Source: Flammeovirga kamogawensis (GTDB taxonomy: Bacteria; Bacteroidota; Bacteroidia; Cytophagales; Flammeovirgaceae). Taken from it: 64,000 nt of DNA. Position 1 is the first letter of the stretch; each line of letters begins with the position of its first letter. Shown piece after piece: positions 26,561 to 35,175 of this stretch. The translations under genes and the position numbers were made by a program. The notes under the pieces were generated by a model, which worked only from the letters and a program-made list of their open reading frames with translations, did not search any database and was not told the origin of the DNA. The stretch spans positions 744,001 through 808,000 of the forward strand of contig NZ_CP076128.1 in the NCBI RefSeq assembly GCF_018736065.1. Reading direction: 5' to 3'.

Positions 26561-28186
26561 ATGAATAGTAGCACAGAATATGACTATGTAATTATTGGCT
26601 CTGGTTTTGGAGGATCCGTATCAGCGATGCGTCTTTCGGAGAAAGGGTACAAAGTATTGGTTATAGAAAAGGGGAAGAAATTAAATTCAGAAAATGTACC
26701 CAAGACAGATTGGAATATCCCTAAATTTTTATGGGCTCCTTTTATAAAATGTTTTGGCCCTCAAAGTCTAACTTTTTTTAAAGAAGTATTTATTCTTGGT
26801 GGAGTTGGTGTTGGTGGTGGTAGTAATGTATATGGAAATACGCACATGTTTCCATCTGATAAATTCTTTAATAATAAGGCTTGGTCTCATTTAAATAATA
26901 ATTGGAAAAAAACACTACTTCCTTTTTATGATAAAGCTAAATTTATGCTTGGAACCATCCCTTTTACAGATCTTCATACAGAAGATATGCTACTAAAGGA
27001 GATTGCGACAGAAATGGGGAAAGAAGATTCTTTTGGTGGTGTAAATGTTGGTGTCTATTATGGTGATGAGAATGCTGAAGTAGACCCTTACTTTAATGGA
27101 TTAGGACCTAAAAGGAAAGGATGTATTAAGTGTGCTGGCTGTATGCTTGGTTGTAGATATAATGCAAAAAATACTTTAGATAAGAATTACCTCTTTTTTG
27201 CAGAAAAATTTGGTGCTGAAATTTTACCTGAAACGATTGCTACAGGAATACATTATCAAAATAAGGAGTACTTAATTGATGTTCAATCGAGCACATCTTG
27301 GTTTAATAAAAATAAAAGAACAATTAAAGCAAAAGGATTAATTGTAAGTGCGGGTGTTATAGGCACAATGAAGTTGTTACTTAAAGAAAAGTTTGAAAGT
27401 AAAAATTTAAATAAATTATCAGATCAATTAGGTAATGCAATTAGAACCAATTCTGAAATGCTTTGTGGAATTTCGAATGCAGACAGGGCTTTAAATAATT
27501 CTGTTGCAATAAGTTCTTATTTTAATGCTGATGAAAATACTCATATAGAAGTAGTTAAGTATAATACTAATTCTGGTGCAATGGGTAGAATGTCCGCATT
27601 AGCAACAGGTCCTGCAAAGACAGGAGTAAGGGCTGTAAAATTAGTTGGAAATATACTATCGAATCCTTATGACTTCTTAAGAAGTACTTTTAAAATCAGA
27701 AATTGGGGTAAGAATTCAATTATTCTTTTAGTAATGCAATCTTTAGAAGAGAGCTTAAAATTAGAATGGAAAAAAGGTTTATTTGGTGGTTCAATCCGTT
27801 TTGATCCTAAAGAAAGTAATGCTGTTCCTGCTTATATAGATATAGGTCAGAAAGTTTTACATAGATATGCAGAAAAAGTAAAAGGTGTACCTTTAAATGC
27901 AGGTTCAGAAATTTTATTAAATACCCCTATGACAGCTCATATTTTAGGAGGTTGTAAAATGGGTAGTACTCCTGAAGAGGGTGTTGTTAAAAACACTTTT
28001 GAGGTACATAATTATCCTAATATGTATGTTTTAGATGGTTCTATAATACCATGTAACTTAGGAGTTAATCCAAGTTTAACGATTACTTCCTTAAGTGAAT
28101 ATGCCATGTCTTTGATTCCAGATAAAAAAGGGAATCAAAATATAAAATTAGAAGATCAACTTTTAGCAAAACAGGTGAAGGCATAA
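26561..28186 (+). CDS. GMC family FAD oxidoreductase, cholesterol-oxidase-like
   Basis: A 541-residue flavoprotein. The N-terminal dinucleotide fold has GSGFGG at 13-18 and EKGKK as the end of the second strand. A conserved GGVGVGGGSNVYGNTHMFP block binds FAD. Residues 188-198 (CIKCAGCMLGC) show CxxCxxCxxxC, followed by RYNAKNTLDKNYL, the pattern of ChoD-type members. The C-terminal half holds the GMC block HILGGCKMGSTPEEGVV and the closing NMYVLDGSIIPCNLGVNPSLTI. It probably oxidises a sterol-like or other hydrophobic alcohol, though the substrate is unknown. No signal peptide is visible. It is a single gene with a bidirectional terminator. Confidence 0.92.
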   Translation: MNSSTEYDYVIIGSGFGGSVSAMRLSEKGYKVLVIEKGKKLNSENVPKTDWNIPKFLWAPFIKCFGPQSLTFFKEVFILGGVGVGGGSNVYGNTHMFPSDKFFNNKAWSHLNNNWKKTLLPFYDKAKFMLGTIPFTDLHTEDMLLKEIATEMGKEDSFGGVNVGVYYGDENAEVDPYFNGLGPKRKGCIKCAGCMLGCRYNAKNTLDKNYLFFAEKFGAEILPETIATGIHYQNKEYLIDVQSSTSWFNKNKRTIKAKGLIVSAGVIGTMKLLLKEKFESKNLNKLSDQLGNAIRTNSEMLCGISNADRALNNSVAISSYFNADENTHIEVVKYNTNSGAMGRMSALATGPAKTGVRAVKLVGNILSNPYDFLRSTFKIRNWGKNSIILLVMQSLEESLKLEWKKGLFGGSIRFDPKESNAVPAYIDIGQKVLHRYAEKVKGVPLNAGSEILLNTPMTAHILGGCKMGSTPEEGVVKNTFEVHNYPNMYVLDGSIIPCNLGVNPSLTITSLSEYAMSLIPDKKGNQNIKLEDQLLAKQVKA

Positions 28187-28230
28187 TAAAAAAGGATGAA
28201 AGCATTTCTAAACTTTCATCCTTTTTTTTA
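28187..28230. terminator. Bidirectional terminator between GMC and NlpC/P60 genes
   Basis: Stem with core AAAAAGGATGAAAG / CTTTCATCCTTTTT, 9-10 base loop and long T-run. The right edge includes the stop codon of the leftward NlpC/P60 gene (28228-28230). Confidence 0.92.
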
Positions 28231-29010
28231 TTCGAATTTCGTTGAAACTCTTTGAATATGACTTAATGTATGTGTCAATTTTCCTTCACGATTACTAAAT
28301 ATTCCTTCTTTGGTTAAGTTATCTTCTCTTACAAAATGAGAAGCATGTATAATCTTTCCTTTTCCAGAAATAATACCTACGTGAGTTATTCTTCCTTTTT
28401 CATTATTAAAGAAGGCAAGATCGCCAACTTTGGATCTAGATAATGCAACTTTTTTTCCAATTTCAGCTTGTTGATAAGCATCCCTAGGTAACGATATGCC
28501 ATGAGCACCCATAACAGCTTGCGATAACCCAGAACAATCAATTCCAAAAATAGATCTACCTCCCCATAAGTAAGGTACGCCTAAGTATTTACTTGCTGTA
28601 TCTACAGGGTTCTCATTATTTAAAGAAGGTAATATACTGTGTAATTTGGCGTATTTTAATTGCATTTCATCACACTTATCATAATGGAATGGGAGTGTAG
28701 AACCAACAGATAAATGAATAGTTTTTTGATTATCGAATATTGGGTAAATTAAACGAGTAACAATAGGATGTTCTTCTGATAAATATCTTTGTGCATATTC
28801 ATTAGAAACATCAGAATGTTGCCCATAAGTAATCCAACCTTCGTAATCATCTTTAATCATTTTAATTTTTATCCACTCTTTAGATCTATTAAATGATAAT
28901 ATTTGATACAATTCTCCATACAGTAATTGTGAAATCATTTCTGAAGAGTGGGCAGCTTTTCCTCTAACTGCTAAAGTGCTATATATACAGAGTCCAAATT
29001 TTGGCTTCAT
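28228..29010 (-). CDS. NlpC/P60 (C40) peptidase with N-terminal SH3-like domain
   Basis: A 260-residue cell-wall hydrolase-type protein. Residues about 6-120 hold one or two bacterial SH3-like segments (LYGELYQILSFNRSKEWIKIKMIKDDYEGWI). The C40 catalytic domain is about 130-255, with C159 in GIDCSGL, H210 in ITHVGI and H222 in IIHAS as the likely triad; DTASKYLGVPYLWGG precedes the cysteine. Members cut the gamma-D-glutamyl-meso-diaminopimelate bond of peptide stems. No signal peptide is visible, which suggests cytoplasmic recycling of muropeptides, as with Bacteroidota YkfC-type enzymes. It is the last of a tight leftward run with murB, the K+ channel and an outer-membrane protein. Confidence 0.92.
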   Translation of the reverse strand: MKPKFGLCIYSTLAVRGKAAHSSEMISQLLYGELYQILSFNRSKEWIKIKMIKDDYEGWITYGQHSDVSNEYAQRYLSEEHPIVTRLIYPIFDNQKTIHLSVGSTLPFHYDKCDEMQLKYAKLHSILPSLNNENPVDTASKYLGVPYLWGGRSIFGIDCSGLSQAVMGAHGISLPRDAYQQAEIGKKVALSRSKVGDLAFFNNEKGRITHVGIISGKGKIIHASHFVREDNLTKEGIFSNREGKLTHTLSHIQRVSTKFE

Positions 29011-29013
29011 TTT

Positions 29014-29694
29014 CTATTCTGTTTTAGTTTTACCTCCTGTAAAACTTATGCTTGCTGTAATACTAAAATTACTAGAAGTTTTTTTTAAATCAATAAGGGT
29101 ATTCTGATAATTACTTTCTAAGTAGTAATAATTTAAGATTACTTCTAAAGAAATTCTTTTCATCCAAAAATTTCCAAAACCGACTCCTACACCATAAACG
29201 TTAGCAAATCCATCAAATTTAGAAACATTTTCGTTTACTACATATGAAAGTTCTGTTTTGCTTCTCGTATATGATGCTTCTCCAAAAAGACCATTCTTGA
29301 GGTATTGTCGTATTTTTGGTCCTCCACCTAAAAAAGATTCTGAATTCTTATTACTATAACTAAAGGAAACAGTTCTTATTCCTCCGTGAAGGTATCCACT
29401 TAATAATAGTTTATCAAAAAGGAAATACCCCGCATAAATCCCTCCAAAAGCATCAATTAGAACTTGACTATTGGTGAAATTTAGGTTCTGGTTTTGATAA
29501 GCGATACCAAGTCCATAACCAAAACCAACATTCCATTGTCCTTTACTAGTTTGAAACAAAAAATGTTCTTTTTCATCTGTATGCATTTCTTTATTTTCAT
29601 CCTCTTCATTTTCTTGAGCATGACTAAAGTGCACAGTACCAGAGTACAGTGAAATAATAAAAAAGAATAATGCTATTTTTTGTTTAAAACTCAT
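29014..29694 (-). CDS. Predicted outer-membrane beta-barrel protein
   Basis: A 226-residue exported protein with signal peptide about 1-26 (ALFFFIISLYSGTVHFSHAQ). An acidic stretch follows (ENEEDENKEMHTDEKEH), then about 180 residues of alternating polar/hydrophobic strands with Gly and aromatic residues (GFGYGLGIAYQNQNLNF; GYFLFDKLLLSGYLHGGIRTVSF; FSITASISFTGG), typical of an 8-stranded OmpA-like barrel. No OmpA peptidoglycan-binding domain is present. It overlaps the channel gene by one base and is 3 bases from the NlpC/P60 gene. The role is unknown. Confidence 0.8.
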   Translation of the reverse strand: MSFKQKIALFFFIISLYSGTVHFSHAQENEEDENKEMHTDEKEHFLFQTSKGQWNVGFGYGLGIAYQNQNLNFTNSQVLIDAFGGIYAGYFLFDKLLLSGYLHGGIRTVSFSYSNKNSESFLGGGPKIRQYLKNGLFGEASYTRSKTELSYVVNENVSKFDGFANVYGVGVGFGNFWMKRISLEVILNYYYLESNYQNTLIDLKKTSSNFSITASISFTGGKTKTE

Positions 29695-30707
29695 TATATA
29701 ATTGATAAGCGTTCTTTAATATACGCTTTTTCTTCTTCATTTGTCATGATTAGAAGAACAGATTTGGAAGTAAATTGCTGATCAATTGAAGGTTTGAAAA
29801 ACCACTCTTGTCCCTCTCTTATGGCTAATACCAAAGTAGAAGGGAGTTCATGTATCTTTAAATCTTTTAGTGATTTACCATGACATTTCTCGGGTATTGT
29901 AATTTCTTCTAATTTAAAAAGCTCTGTTTTATCTCTTCTGACAACATCTAAAAATGTAGTAATATTTGGTCGTATCATTTCCATAGCCATTCTACGTCCA
30001 CCAATAGAATGTGGAGATACAACTTCATTAGCACCAACAGAAATTAATTTATCTCTAAAAGCAGGTTTTTTATTTGCAGAAACAATTCTAAAACTAGCAT
30101 TAAGCTGTCTTGCTGTTAAAGTAGTAACTAAGTTTAAGTTGTCATCATTGGTACAGATAAAAATACCATCAGCTTGTTTTATGCCTGCAGATATTAATGT
30201 CTCGTCCATTGTACAATCACCAACAATACCATAAGCATGTTTATACTCTCTTCGGTACTGTCTATATATTTCTTCATCTTTCTCAATAAAGACAAAGTGC
30301 TTATCAGCTTTATCAAGTTCTTCTGCTATGCGTAGACCAACACGGCCTAAACCACATATTATAAAATGATTATTTAATGTATTGATCATGCGTAAGGCTC
30401 TTCGTTTAAAAAATTCTTCTTGTATGTGCCCTTCTAAAAAGAATGCGGATAGAGAAGTGGCGATATAGGTAAAAGTTCCTATACCAGAAAACGCAATAAA
30501 AATAGCAAAAACTCTACCTACAGGGTTATTATCAAGAGGAATAACTTCACCATAACCAATAGTAGTAATAGTAATAGCCGTCATAAAGAAAGCGTCCATT
30601 GGTTCTACAGGGTAACTAGAAGTTGCCATGAAACCAACAGTACCAATAATCATGATAAAAAATATCACTCCAAAAGCAGGAAGTACTTTGGCTAATAATG
30701 CTCTCAT
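29694..30707 (-). CDS. Two-helix potassium channel with RCK/TrkA domain
   Basis: A 337-residue MthK-like channel. Helices at about 7-28 (VLPAFGVIFFIMIIGTVGFMA) and 66-90 (VFAIFIAFSGIGTFTYIATSLSAFF) flank the pore with selectivity filter TIGYGE (49-54; usual form TVGYGD). An RCK/TrkA-N domain starts at about 113 with HFIICGLGRVGLRIAEEL (GxGxxG at 119-124) and an acidic end IEKDEE. A TrkA-C-like part is at about 245-337. It probably conducts K+ under control of a nucleotide or Ca2+ bound by the RCK ring. It directly follows murB without spacing. The Ile in the filter is a mild deviation found in other members. Confidence 0.93.
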   Translation of the reverse strand: MRALLAKVLPAFGVIFFIMIIGTVGFMATSSYPVEPMDAFFMTAITITTIGYGEVIPLDNNPVGRVFAIFIAFSGIGTFTYIATSLSAFFLEGHIQEEFFKRRALRMINTLNNHFIICGLGRVGLRIAEELDKADKHFVFIEKDEEIYRQYRREYKHAYGIVGDCTMDETLISAGIKQADGIFICTNDDNLNLVTTLTARQLNASFRIVSANKKPAFRDKLISVGANEVVSPHSIGGRRMAMEMIRPNITTFLDVVRRDKTELFKLEEITIPEKCHGKSLKDLKIHELPSTLVLAIREGQEWFFKPSIDQQFTSKSVLLIMTNEEEKAYIKERLSII

Positions 30708-31718
30708 TTATACAATATTTACCTCTGGCTCTATTTTTATTGAAAATTTATTATAAACATCTTGTTGAATAGTCATAGCTAAATCCCATGCTTCTTCTCC
30801 AGTAGCGCCTCCGTTGTTAACTAAGACTAAAGCCTGTTTTGGATAGGTTCCGACATTGCCTTTTGATTTTCCTTTCCATCCAGTTGTTTCAATTAACCAA
30901 CCAGCAGGTATTTTAGTAAAATCATCACCAACAGGATAGTGGGGTGCATTTGGATATTCTTTTAGAATTGAATCTGCAATTGTATTTGCTAATACTGGGT
31001 TTTTAAAAAAACTACCACAATTACCTATTTCTTTAGGGTCTGGTAATTTTGAGTTACGAATGCCTATTATCACATTGGCAACTCTCAATGGGGTAACCTC
31101 TAAATCTGGTTTTTTAGAAAGTACATCATTAATAGCCCCGTAACTTGTATTAAAAGACCAATCTTTATTTAATTTAATAGTAATAGATATTACAGAGATT
31201 TTGCCTTTTAATTCATTTTTAAAAATGCTATTTCTATAACCAAATTGGCATTTTTTAGCCGAATAAGTTTTTAATGTAAAGTCTGAGTAATCGAGTACCT
31301 CAACTTCTTGAATTACATCTTTTACTTCTACACCATACGCACCGATATTTTGAATAGGAGAGGCTCCAACAGTTCCAGGAATTAGTGCTAGATTTTCTAT
31401 ACCTTGCCATCCCTTTTCAACTGTTTTCATCACTATATTATGCCAATTTTCACCAGCACCAATTTTTAATGTTACTGTAGAATCATCTTCATCAATAATT
31501 TCAAAACCTTTAATCTCATTTTTAATGATTAGCCCCTCATAATCTTTTGTGAAAAGTACATTACTACCACCACCAATAATCATAAATTCATTATTATTAT
31601 TATTTTCTGATATAATTTCAGCTAATTCATGAGATGATTTTGCAGTAGTGAAATATTTTGCATTCACTTTGGCGCCAAAAGTATGATAGGGTAATAAAGA
31701 TTTGTTTGTTTCAATCAT
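30708..31718 (-). CDS. murB: UDP-N-acetylenolpyruvoylglucosamine reductase
   Basis: This cytoplasmic flavoenzyme makes UDP-N-acetylmuramate from UDP-GlcNAc-enolpyruvate with NADPH. The 336 residues fit the type I MurB (E. coli 342). The start LLPYHTFG is typical. FAD-binding GGGSNVLF is at 49-56, GIENLALIPGTVGASPIQNIGAYG is the conserved core, and S236 in NCGSFFKNP is the proton donor. The C-terminal GWLIE...GWKGKS...GVYPKQALVLVN-like block is present. The gene starts 9 bases beyond the U-tract of the terminator that ends mpl, and abuts the K+ channel gene. Confidence 0.97.
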   Translation of the reverse strand: MIETNKSLLPYHTFGAKVNAKYFTTAKSSHELAEIISENNNNNEFMIIGGGSNVLFTKDYEGLIIKNEIKGFEIIDEDDSTVTLKIGAGENWHNIVMKTVEKGWQGIENLALIPGTVGASPIQNIGAYGVEVKDVIQEVEVLDYSDFTLKTYSAKKCQFGYRNSIFKNELKGKISVISITIKLNKDWSFNTSYGAINDVLSKKPDLEVTPLRVANVIIGIRNSKLPDPKEIGNCGSFFKNPVLANTIADSILKEYPNAPHYPVGDDFTKIPAGWLIETTGWKGKSKGNVGTYPKQALVLVNNGGATGEEAWDLAMTIQQDVYNKFSIKIEPEVNIV

Positions 31719-31726
31719 GATGCGTT

Positions 31727-31764
31727 AAAAAATATCCATGCTTAATTTAGAAATAAGCATGGAT
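31727..31764 (-). terminator. Terminator between mpl and murB
   Basis: On the minus strand a perfect 11-base stem (ATCCATGCTTA / TAAGCATGGAT, arms 31764-31754 and 31744-31734) is followed by TATTTTTT. The U-tract ends only 9 bases before the murB ATG at 31718, so murB can only be expressed by read-through or from a promoter inside mpl's end. Confidence 0.85.
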
Positions 31765-31775
31765 AGTAGGTTATA

Positions 31776-33143
31776 TTATTTTGATGCGATAAACTCAACT
31801 AATTCATCAATTGGCATTTTATTAAACTGTCCTGAAGACATTAATAATAAATTCTTATTCTCCCAATCAATTTCTTTTAAACGTTGATACAAAGCTTTTT
31901 CATCAGTAAATACTTCAACATTTTTTTGATCAAATGCTTTGTAGATATCTTCAGCTGTAATTTTTTCTAAACCTTTATTTTCTACAACCTTAGGGTTAAA
32001 GTAAACTAAAGGAATATCAGCTTCTTTTAATGTTTTAGCATACTCAGAAAGAAACGTTGAAGTTAAGCTACTAAATGTGTGTAACTCTAAACATGCAACT
32101 ACATCTTTCTTTGCATATTGTTTTGCTAAAGCATTTACAGTAGCTCTAACTTTAGAAGGGGCATGAGCAAAATCTCTAAATACTTTGGTTGTACCTAAAT
32201 CTTTAACCAATTGCATTCTTAAAGCAGCACCTTCGAAAGATGCAATCGCTTCTATAAATTCATCTTTGCTAACATTAAGACGTTTACAAACTTCCATTGC
32301 AGCAGTCATATTTTGTAAGTTATGCTCACCAAATACTTTTGTTGCTGTATTAACAGACCCACCTGTTAAGAAAGTTGTTCCGTCTTTTAATTTAGACTTC
32401 ATTTTCTCGTAAGGAATAACATCTACATCTCCTGAGATGGTAGATTTCTTCACTAACTTTTTAAGGACCTTATCATCAGTTGAGTAAATTAAAACTCCAG
32501 CTTTTGGAGACTCTTCAATAAATAACTCAAATTGTTTTTCGTAATCTTCGTATTTAGGATACACATTGACATGGTCCCATGCAATGCCAGTAATTACACC
32601 AATATGATGATGATAGTTTAAGAACTTTGGTCTTAAATCTAACGGAGAAGACATATACTCATCTCCTTCTAGAATAACAACAGGAGCTGACTCAGTAAGT
32701 TTAACAGGTCTTTCAATACCTTTCAAAGCTGCACCAACTAAATAATCACATTCAATGTTCCAATAGCTAAGTACATGAATGATCATAGATGAAACCGTAG
32801 TTTTACCATGGCTTCCTGCAACTACAATTCTTTGTTTATTTTTTGTTTGAGAATATACATACTCAGGGAAAGAATATATTTTCAAACCCAATTGTTTCGC
32901 TTTTAATAGCTCAGGGTTGTCTTTACGAGCATGCATACCCAAAATTACAGCGTTAATATCTTTTGTAATTTTCTCTGGATGCCATCCAAATTCTTCAGGA
33001 AGTAAATCAAACTTTTTTAGGTTTGATGAAGCAGGCTCATAAATGTGATCGTCAGATCCTGATACATTATATCCTTTTTGTTGCAAAGTAATTGCAAGGT
33101 TATGCATAATGCTGCCGCCAATCGCTATAAAATGAACTCTCAT
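31776..33143 (-). CDS. mpl: UDP-N-acetylmuramate:L-alanyl-gamma-D-glutamyl-meso-DAP ligase
   Basis: This Mur-ligase family enzyme joins recycled murein tripeptide to UDP-MurNAc in the cytoplasm, saving peptidoglycan pieces. The 455 residues match Mpl (E. coli 457). The start MRVHFIAIGGSIMHNLA is the Mpl variant of the Mur GxG fold, where MurC has GIGG-SGMS. The ATP loop GSHGKTT is at 110-116, followed by the Mpl-type LEGDEYMSSPLD block. VFRDFAHAPSKVRATV is also Mpl-like. It has its own promoter -7 element (33198-33191) and terminator. The NlpC/P60 gene downstream fits a role in the same recycling pathway. Confidence 0.95.
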   Translation of the reverse strand: MRVHFIAIGGSIMHNLAITLQQKGYNVSGSDDHIYEPASSNLKKFDLLPEEFGWHPEKITKDINAVILGMHARKDNPELLKAKQLGLKIYSFPEYVYSQTKNKQRIVVAGSHGKTTVSSMIIHVLSYWNIECDYLVGAALKGIERPVKLTESAPVVILEGDEYMSSPLDLRPKFLNYHHHIGVITGIAWDHVNVYPKYEDYEKQFELFIEESPKAGVLIYSTDDKVLKKLVKKSTISGDVDVIPYEKMKSKLKDGTTFLTGGSVNTATKVFGEHNLQNMTAAMEVCKRLNVSKDEFIEAIASFEGAALRMQLVKDLGTTKVFRDFAHAPSKVRATVNALAKQYAKKDVVACLELHTFSSLTSTFLSEYAKTLKEADIPLVYFNPKVVENKGLEKITAEDIYKAFDQKNVEVFTDEKALYQRLKEIDWENKNLLLMSSGQFNKMPIDELVEFIASK

Positions 33144-33190
33144 GTATTTATATATAGTATTCTATTTCCTAATCGTTTTCTTCAGAACAA

Positions 33191-33198
33191 CAAAAGTA
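33191..33198 (-). promoter_or_regulatory. -7 element of mpl
   Basis: TACTTTTG on the minus strand matches the consensus exactly and would start transcription near 33184, about 40 bases before the ATG at 33143. No good -33 was seen. Confidence 0.5.
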
Positions 33199-33220
33199 AG
33201 ATAAATTGCAATATTTAGTT

Positions 33221-33270
33221 AAAAAAAGAGAGATCATTTCGATTTATTTTGAGATAATTTTCTCTCTTTT
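33221..33270 (-). terminator. Terminator of a 26-codon ORF upstream of mpl
   Basis: A perfect 10-base stem, AAAAGAGAGA / TCTCTCTTTT in a long-loop arrangement (arms 33270-33261 and 33233-33224), followed on the minus strand by seven Ts. One arm lies within the last codons of the small ORF. Confidence 0.7.
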
Positions 33271-33324
33271 GGCAACTAATTGAGCAATTTTTAGATCTCT
33301 TACCATTTTAAAACGCTCATTCAT
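33244..33324 (-). CDS. Small basic ORF (26 residues) upstream of mpl
   Basis: ATG at 33324, stop at 33246-33244. The peptide is charged and helical in pattern (MNERFKMVRDLKIAQLVAKR), with seven or more Lys/Arg and no membrane segment. It is read divergently from dnaB. Its end overlaps an intrinsic terminator, and mpl has a separate -7 element beyond that. This suggests a self-contained tiny gene or a leader. No family was recognised. A second possible start lies at the internal Met. Confidence 0.4.
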   Translation of the reverse strand: MNERFKMVRDLKIAQLVAKREKIISK

Positions 33325-33412
33325 TGACAATAACCTTGAATAACTTCAAAAATGTATCAAGTCTTGATGCAAGTAGTTAGAAAATTCTAGAAAACTCTGT
33401 AATTTTGTATTT

Positions 33413-35101
33413 ATGGATAAGTCTAATAGTAGCAGAAGTAGTTTAATTCAATCTGCTTACAGTCAAAATACACCTGAGGCAGTAGGACTTGATTTAGTGA
33501 ATGCAAAGAAAAGACCGTGTGACCACAACTTAGAAAGAGTGACACTTGGTGCTTTAATCTTAGAAAAAGAAGCACTAAATGAAGTTATCGAGGTACTGAA
33601 GACAGAGACTTTTGATAGAGAAGCACATCAATATATATATAATGCAATTGTTGGGATTTTTAATAGGAGTGAACCTGTTGATGCTATGACAATTGTAACG
33701 GAACTTCGTAAATCTGGTGAACTAGAGAAAGTTGGAGGTGTAGGATACATCGCTAAACTTACTCAAAATGTCACTTCATCTGCGAACGTTCTTCACTATG
33801 CTCGTATTCTTCAAGAATATGCAATCAAACGTAAGCTTATTAATGTATCTAATGAGATTCAATTAAAGGCCTATGATGATACTACAGATGTTTTTGATCT
33901 TTTAGATAAAATGGAAACATCTTTATTCGAAGTATCAGAAGAAAATGTCCGTAAGAATTATATGGGCATGAACGAGGTTGTGAAAGAAGTTTTTCATGAG
34001 TTAGAAGAACTAAGAGATAACGATAATGATTTTACGGGTGTTCCTTCAGGATTTACAAATCTTGATAGGGTAACATCTGGTTGGCAACCATCAGATCTTA
34101 TTATTATTGCCGCAAGACCAGCAATGGGTAAAACGGCCTTTATTCTTTCAGCTTGTAGAAATGCTTCTGTTGGTTTCGGAAAGCCAACAGCAATATTTTC
34201 TCTAGAGATGTCAGCTGCTCAGTTAGTAAAACGTTTAGTTTCTGCTGAGGCTGAATTAGAAAGTGAAAAATTAAAGAAAGGAAATCTTACAGAGCAAGAA
34301 TGGAGAAAACTGGTTGATAAAACCGGCCAACTTTCTTCTGCTCCAATTTATATAGATGATACTCCTGCATTAACTGTTCTAGAATTAAGAGCAAAGTGTA
34401 GAAGGCTAAAGGCACAGCATGATATTCAAATGATTGTGATTGATTATCTTCAATTGATGAGTGGTGGTGATAGCAAATCTAAGGGTAACCGTGAACAAGA
34501 AATTGCCTTTATTTCTAGGTCATTAAAACAAATCGCAAAGGAATTAAATGTACCTGTTATTGCATTATCTCAGTTAAGCCGTGCTGTTGAAACACGTGGT
34601 GGAGATAAACGACCTCAATTATCCGATCTTCGTGAATCTGGATCTATTGAGCAAGATGCAGATATGGTTATGTTCTTATATCGTCCAGAGTATTATGGAT
34701 TAGATGAAGACGAAGAAGGTAATTCAACTAAAGGTATGGGTGAAGTAATTATTTCTAAAAACCGTAGTGGTGGTTTAGAAAATGTTCGCCTAAGATTTAT
34801 TGGTCAATTTACCAAGTTTGCAGATTGGGATGAAGGTTCTTTTATGGGCCATGATGATATGATGAGTGGCATGGACATGGGTGGCGGTTTTGCCGGTGCA
34901 CCACCTCAACCTATTGGTATGCCACCAAGTGGAGAAGTTGGATTTGATCAAGGAAATGCAATATCAATGCCTCCTGATTTTGATCTTCCTCCAACTGATA
35001 ATCAAGGGCAAGATGATGGACAAGAATATCAAACTCTTCCTTCAAAATTGAATAGAGATGATAATCCACCACCACCTCCTCCTTCAGATCCTCCATTTTA
35101 A
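33413..35101 (+). CDS. dnaB: Replicative DNA helicase
   Basis: This hexameric helicase unwinds DNA at the replication fork. The N-terminal domain (about 30-130) has NLERVTLGALILEKEAL. The RecA-like C-terminal domain begins at about 205 with GVPSGFTNLDRVTSGWQPSDLIIIAARPAMGKTA, Walker A K240, then MIVIDYLQLMSG (Walker B) and SQLSRAVETRGGDKRPQLSDLRESGSIEQDAD (motif H4). There is no intein. After the conserved end, about 75 residues form a low-complexity tail rich in Met, Gly, Pro and Asp, ending in six prolines and then SDPPF. Bacteroidota DnaB often carry such tails. Start is ATG at 33413; a -7-like TAATTTTG ends 5 bases before it. Confidence 0.97.
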   Translation: MDKSNSSRSSLIQSAYSQNTPEAVGLDLVNAKKRPCDHNLERVTLGALILEKEALNEVIEVLKTETFDREAHQYIYNAIVGIFNRSEPVDAMTIVTELRKSGELEKVGGVGYIAKLTQNVTSSANVLHYARILQEYAIKRKLINVSNEIQLKAYDDTTDVFDLLDKMETSLFEVSEENVRKNYMGMNEVVKEVFHELEELRDNDNDFTGVPSGFTNLDRVTSGWQPSDLIIIAARPAMGKTAFILSACRNASVGFGKPTAIFSLEMSAAQLVKRLVSAEAELESEKLKKGNLTEQEWRKLVDKTGQLSSAPIYIDDTPALTVLELRAKCRRLKAQHDIQMIVIDYLQLMSGGDSKSKGNREQEIAFISRSLKQIAKELNVPVIALSQLSRAVETRGGDKRPQLSDLRESGSIEQDADMVMFLYRPEYYGLDEDEEGNSTKGMGEVIISKNRSGGLENVRLRFIGQFTKFADWDEGSFMGHDDMMSGMDMGGGFAGAPPQPIGMPPSGEVGFDQGNAISMPPDFDLPPTDNQGQDDGQEYQTLPSKLNRDDNPPPPPPSDPPF

Positions 35102-35105
35102 AATG

Positions 35106-35142
35106 AAAAAGGCTACTTCGAAATAATCGAAGTAGCCTTTTT
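35106..35142. terminator. Bidirectional terminator between dnaB and the M48 gene
   Basis: A perfect 15-base stem AAAAAGGCTACTTCG / CGAAGTAGCCTTTTT with a 7-base loop. Confidence 0.92.
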
Positions 35143-35175
35143 CATATACTAAAGTAACTTGATCGAATCAGAAAC

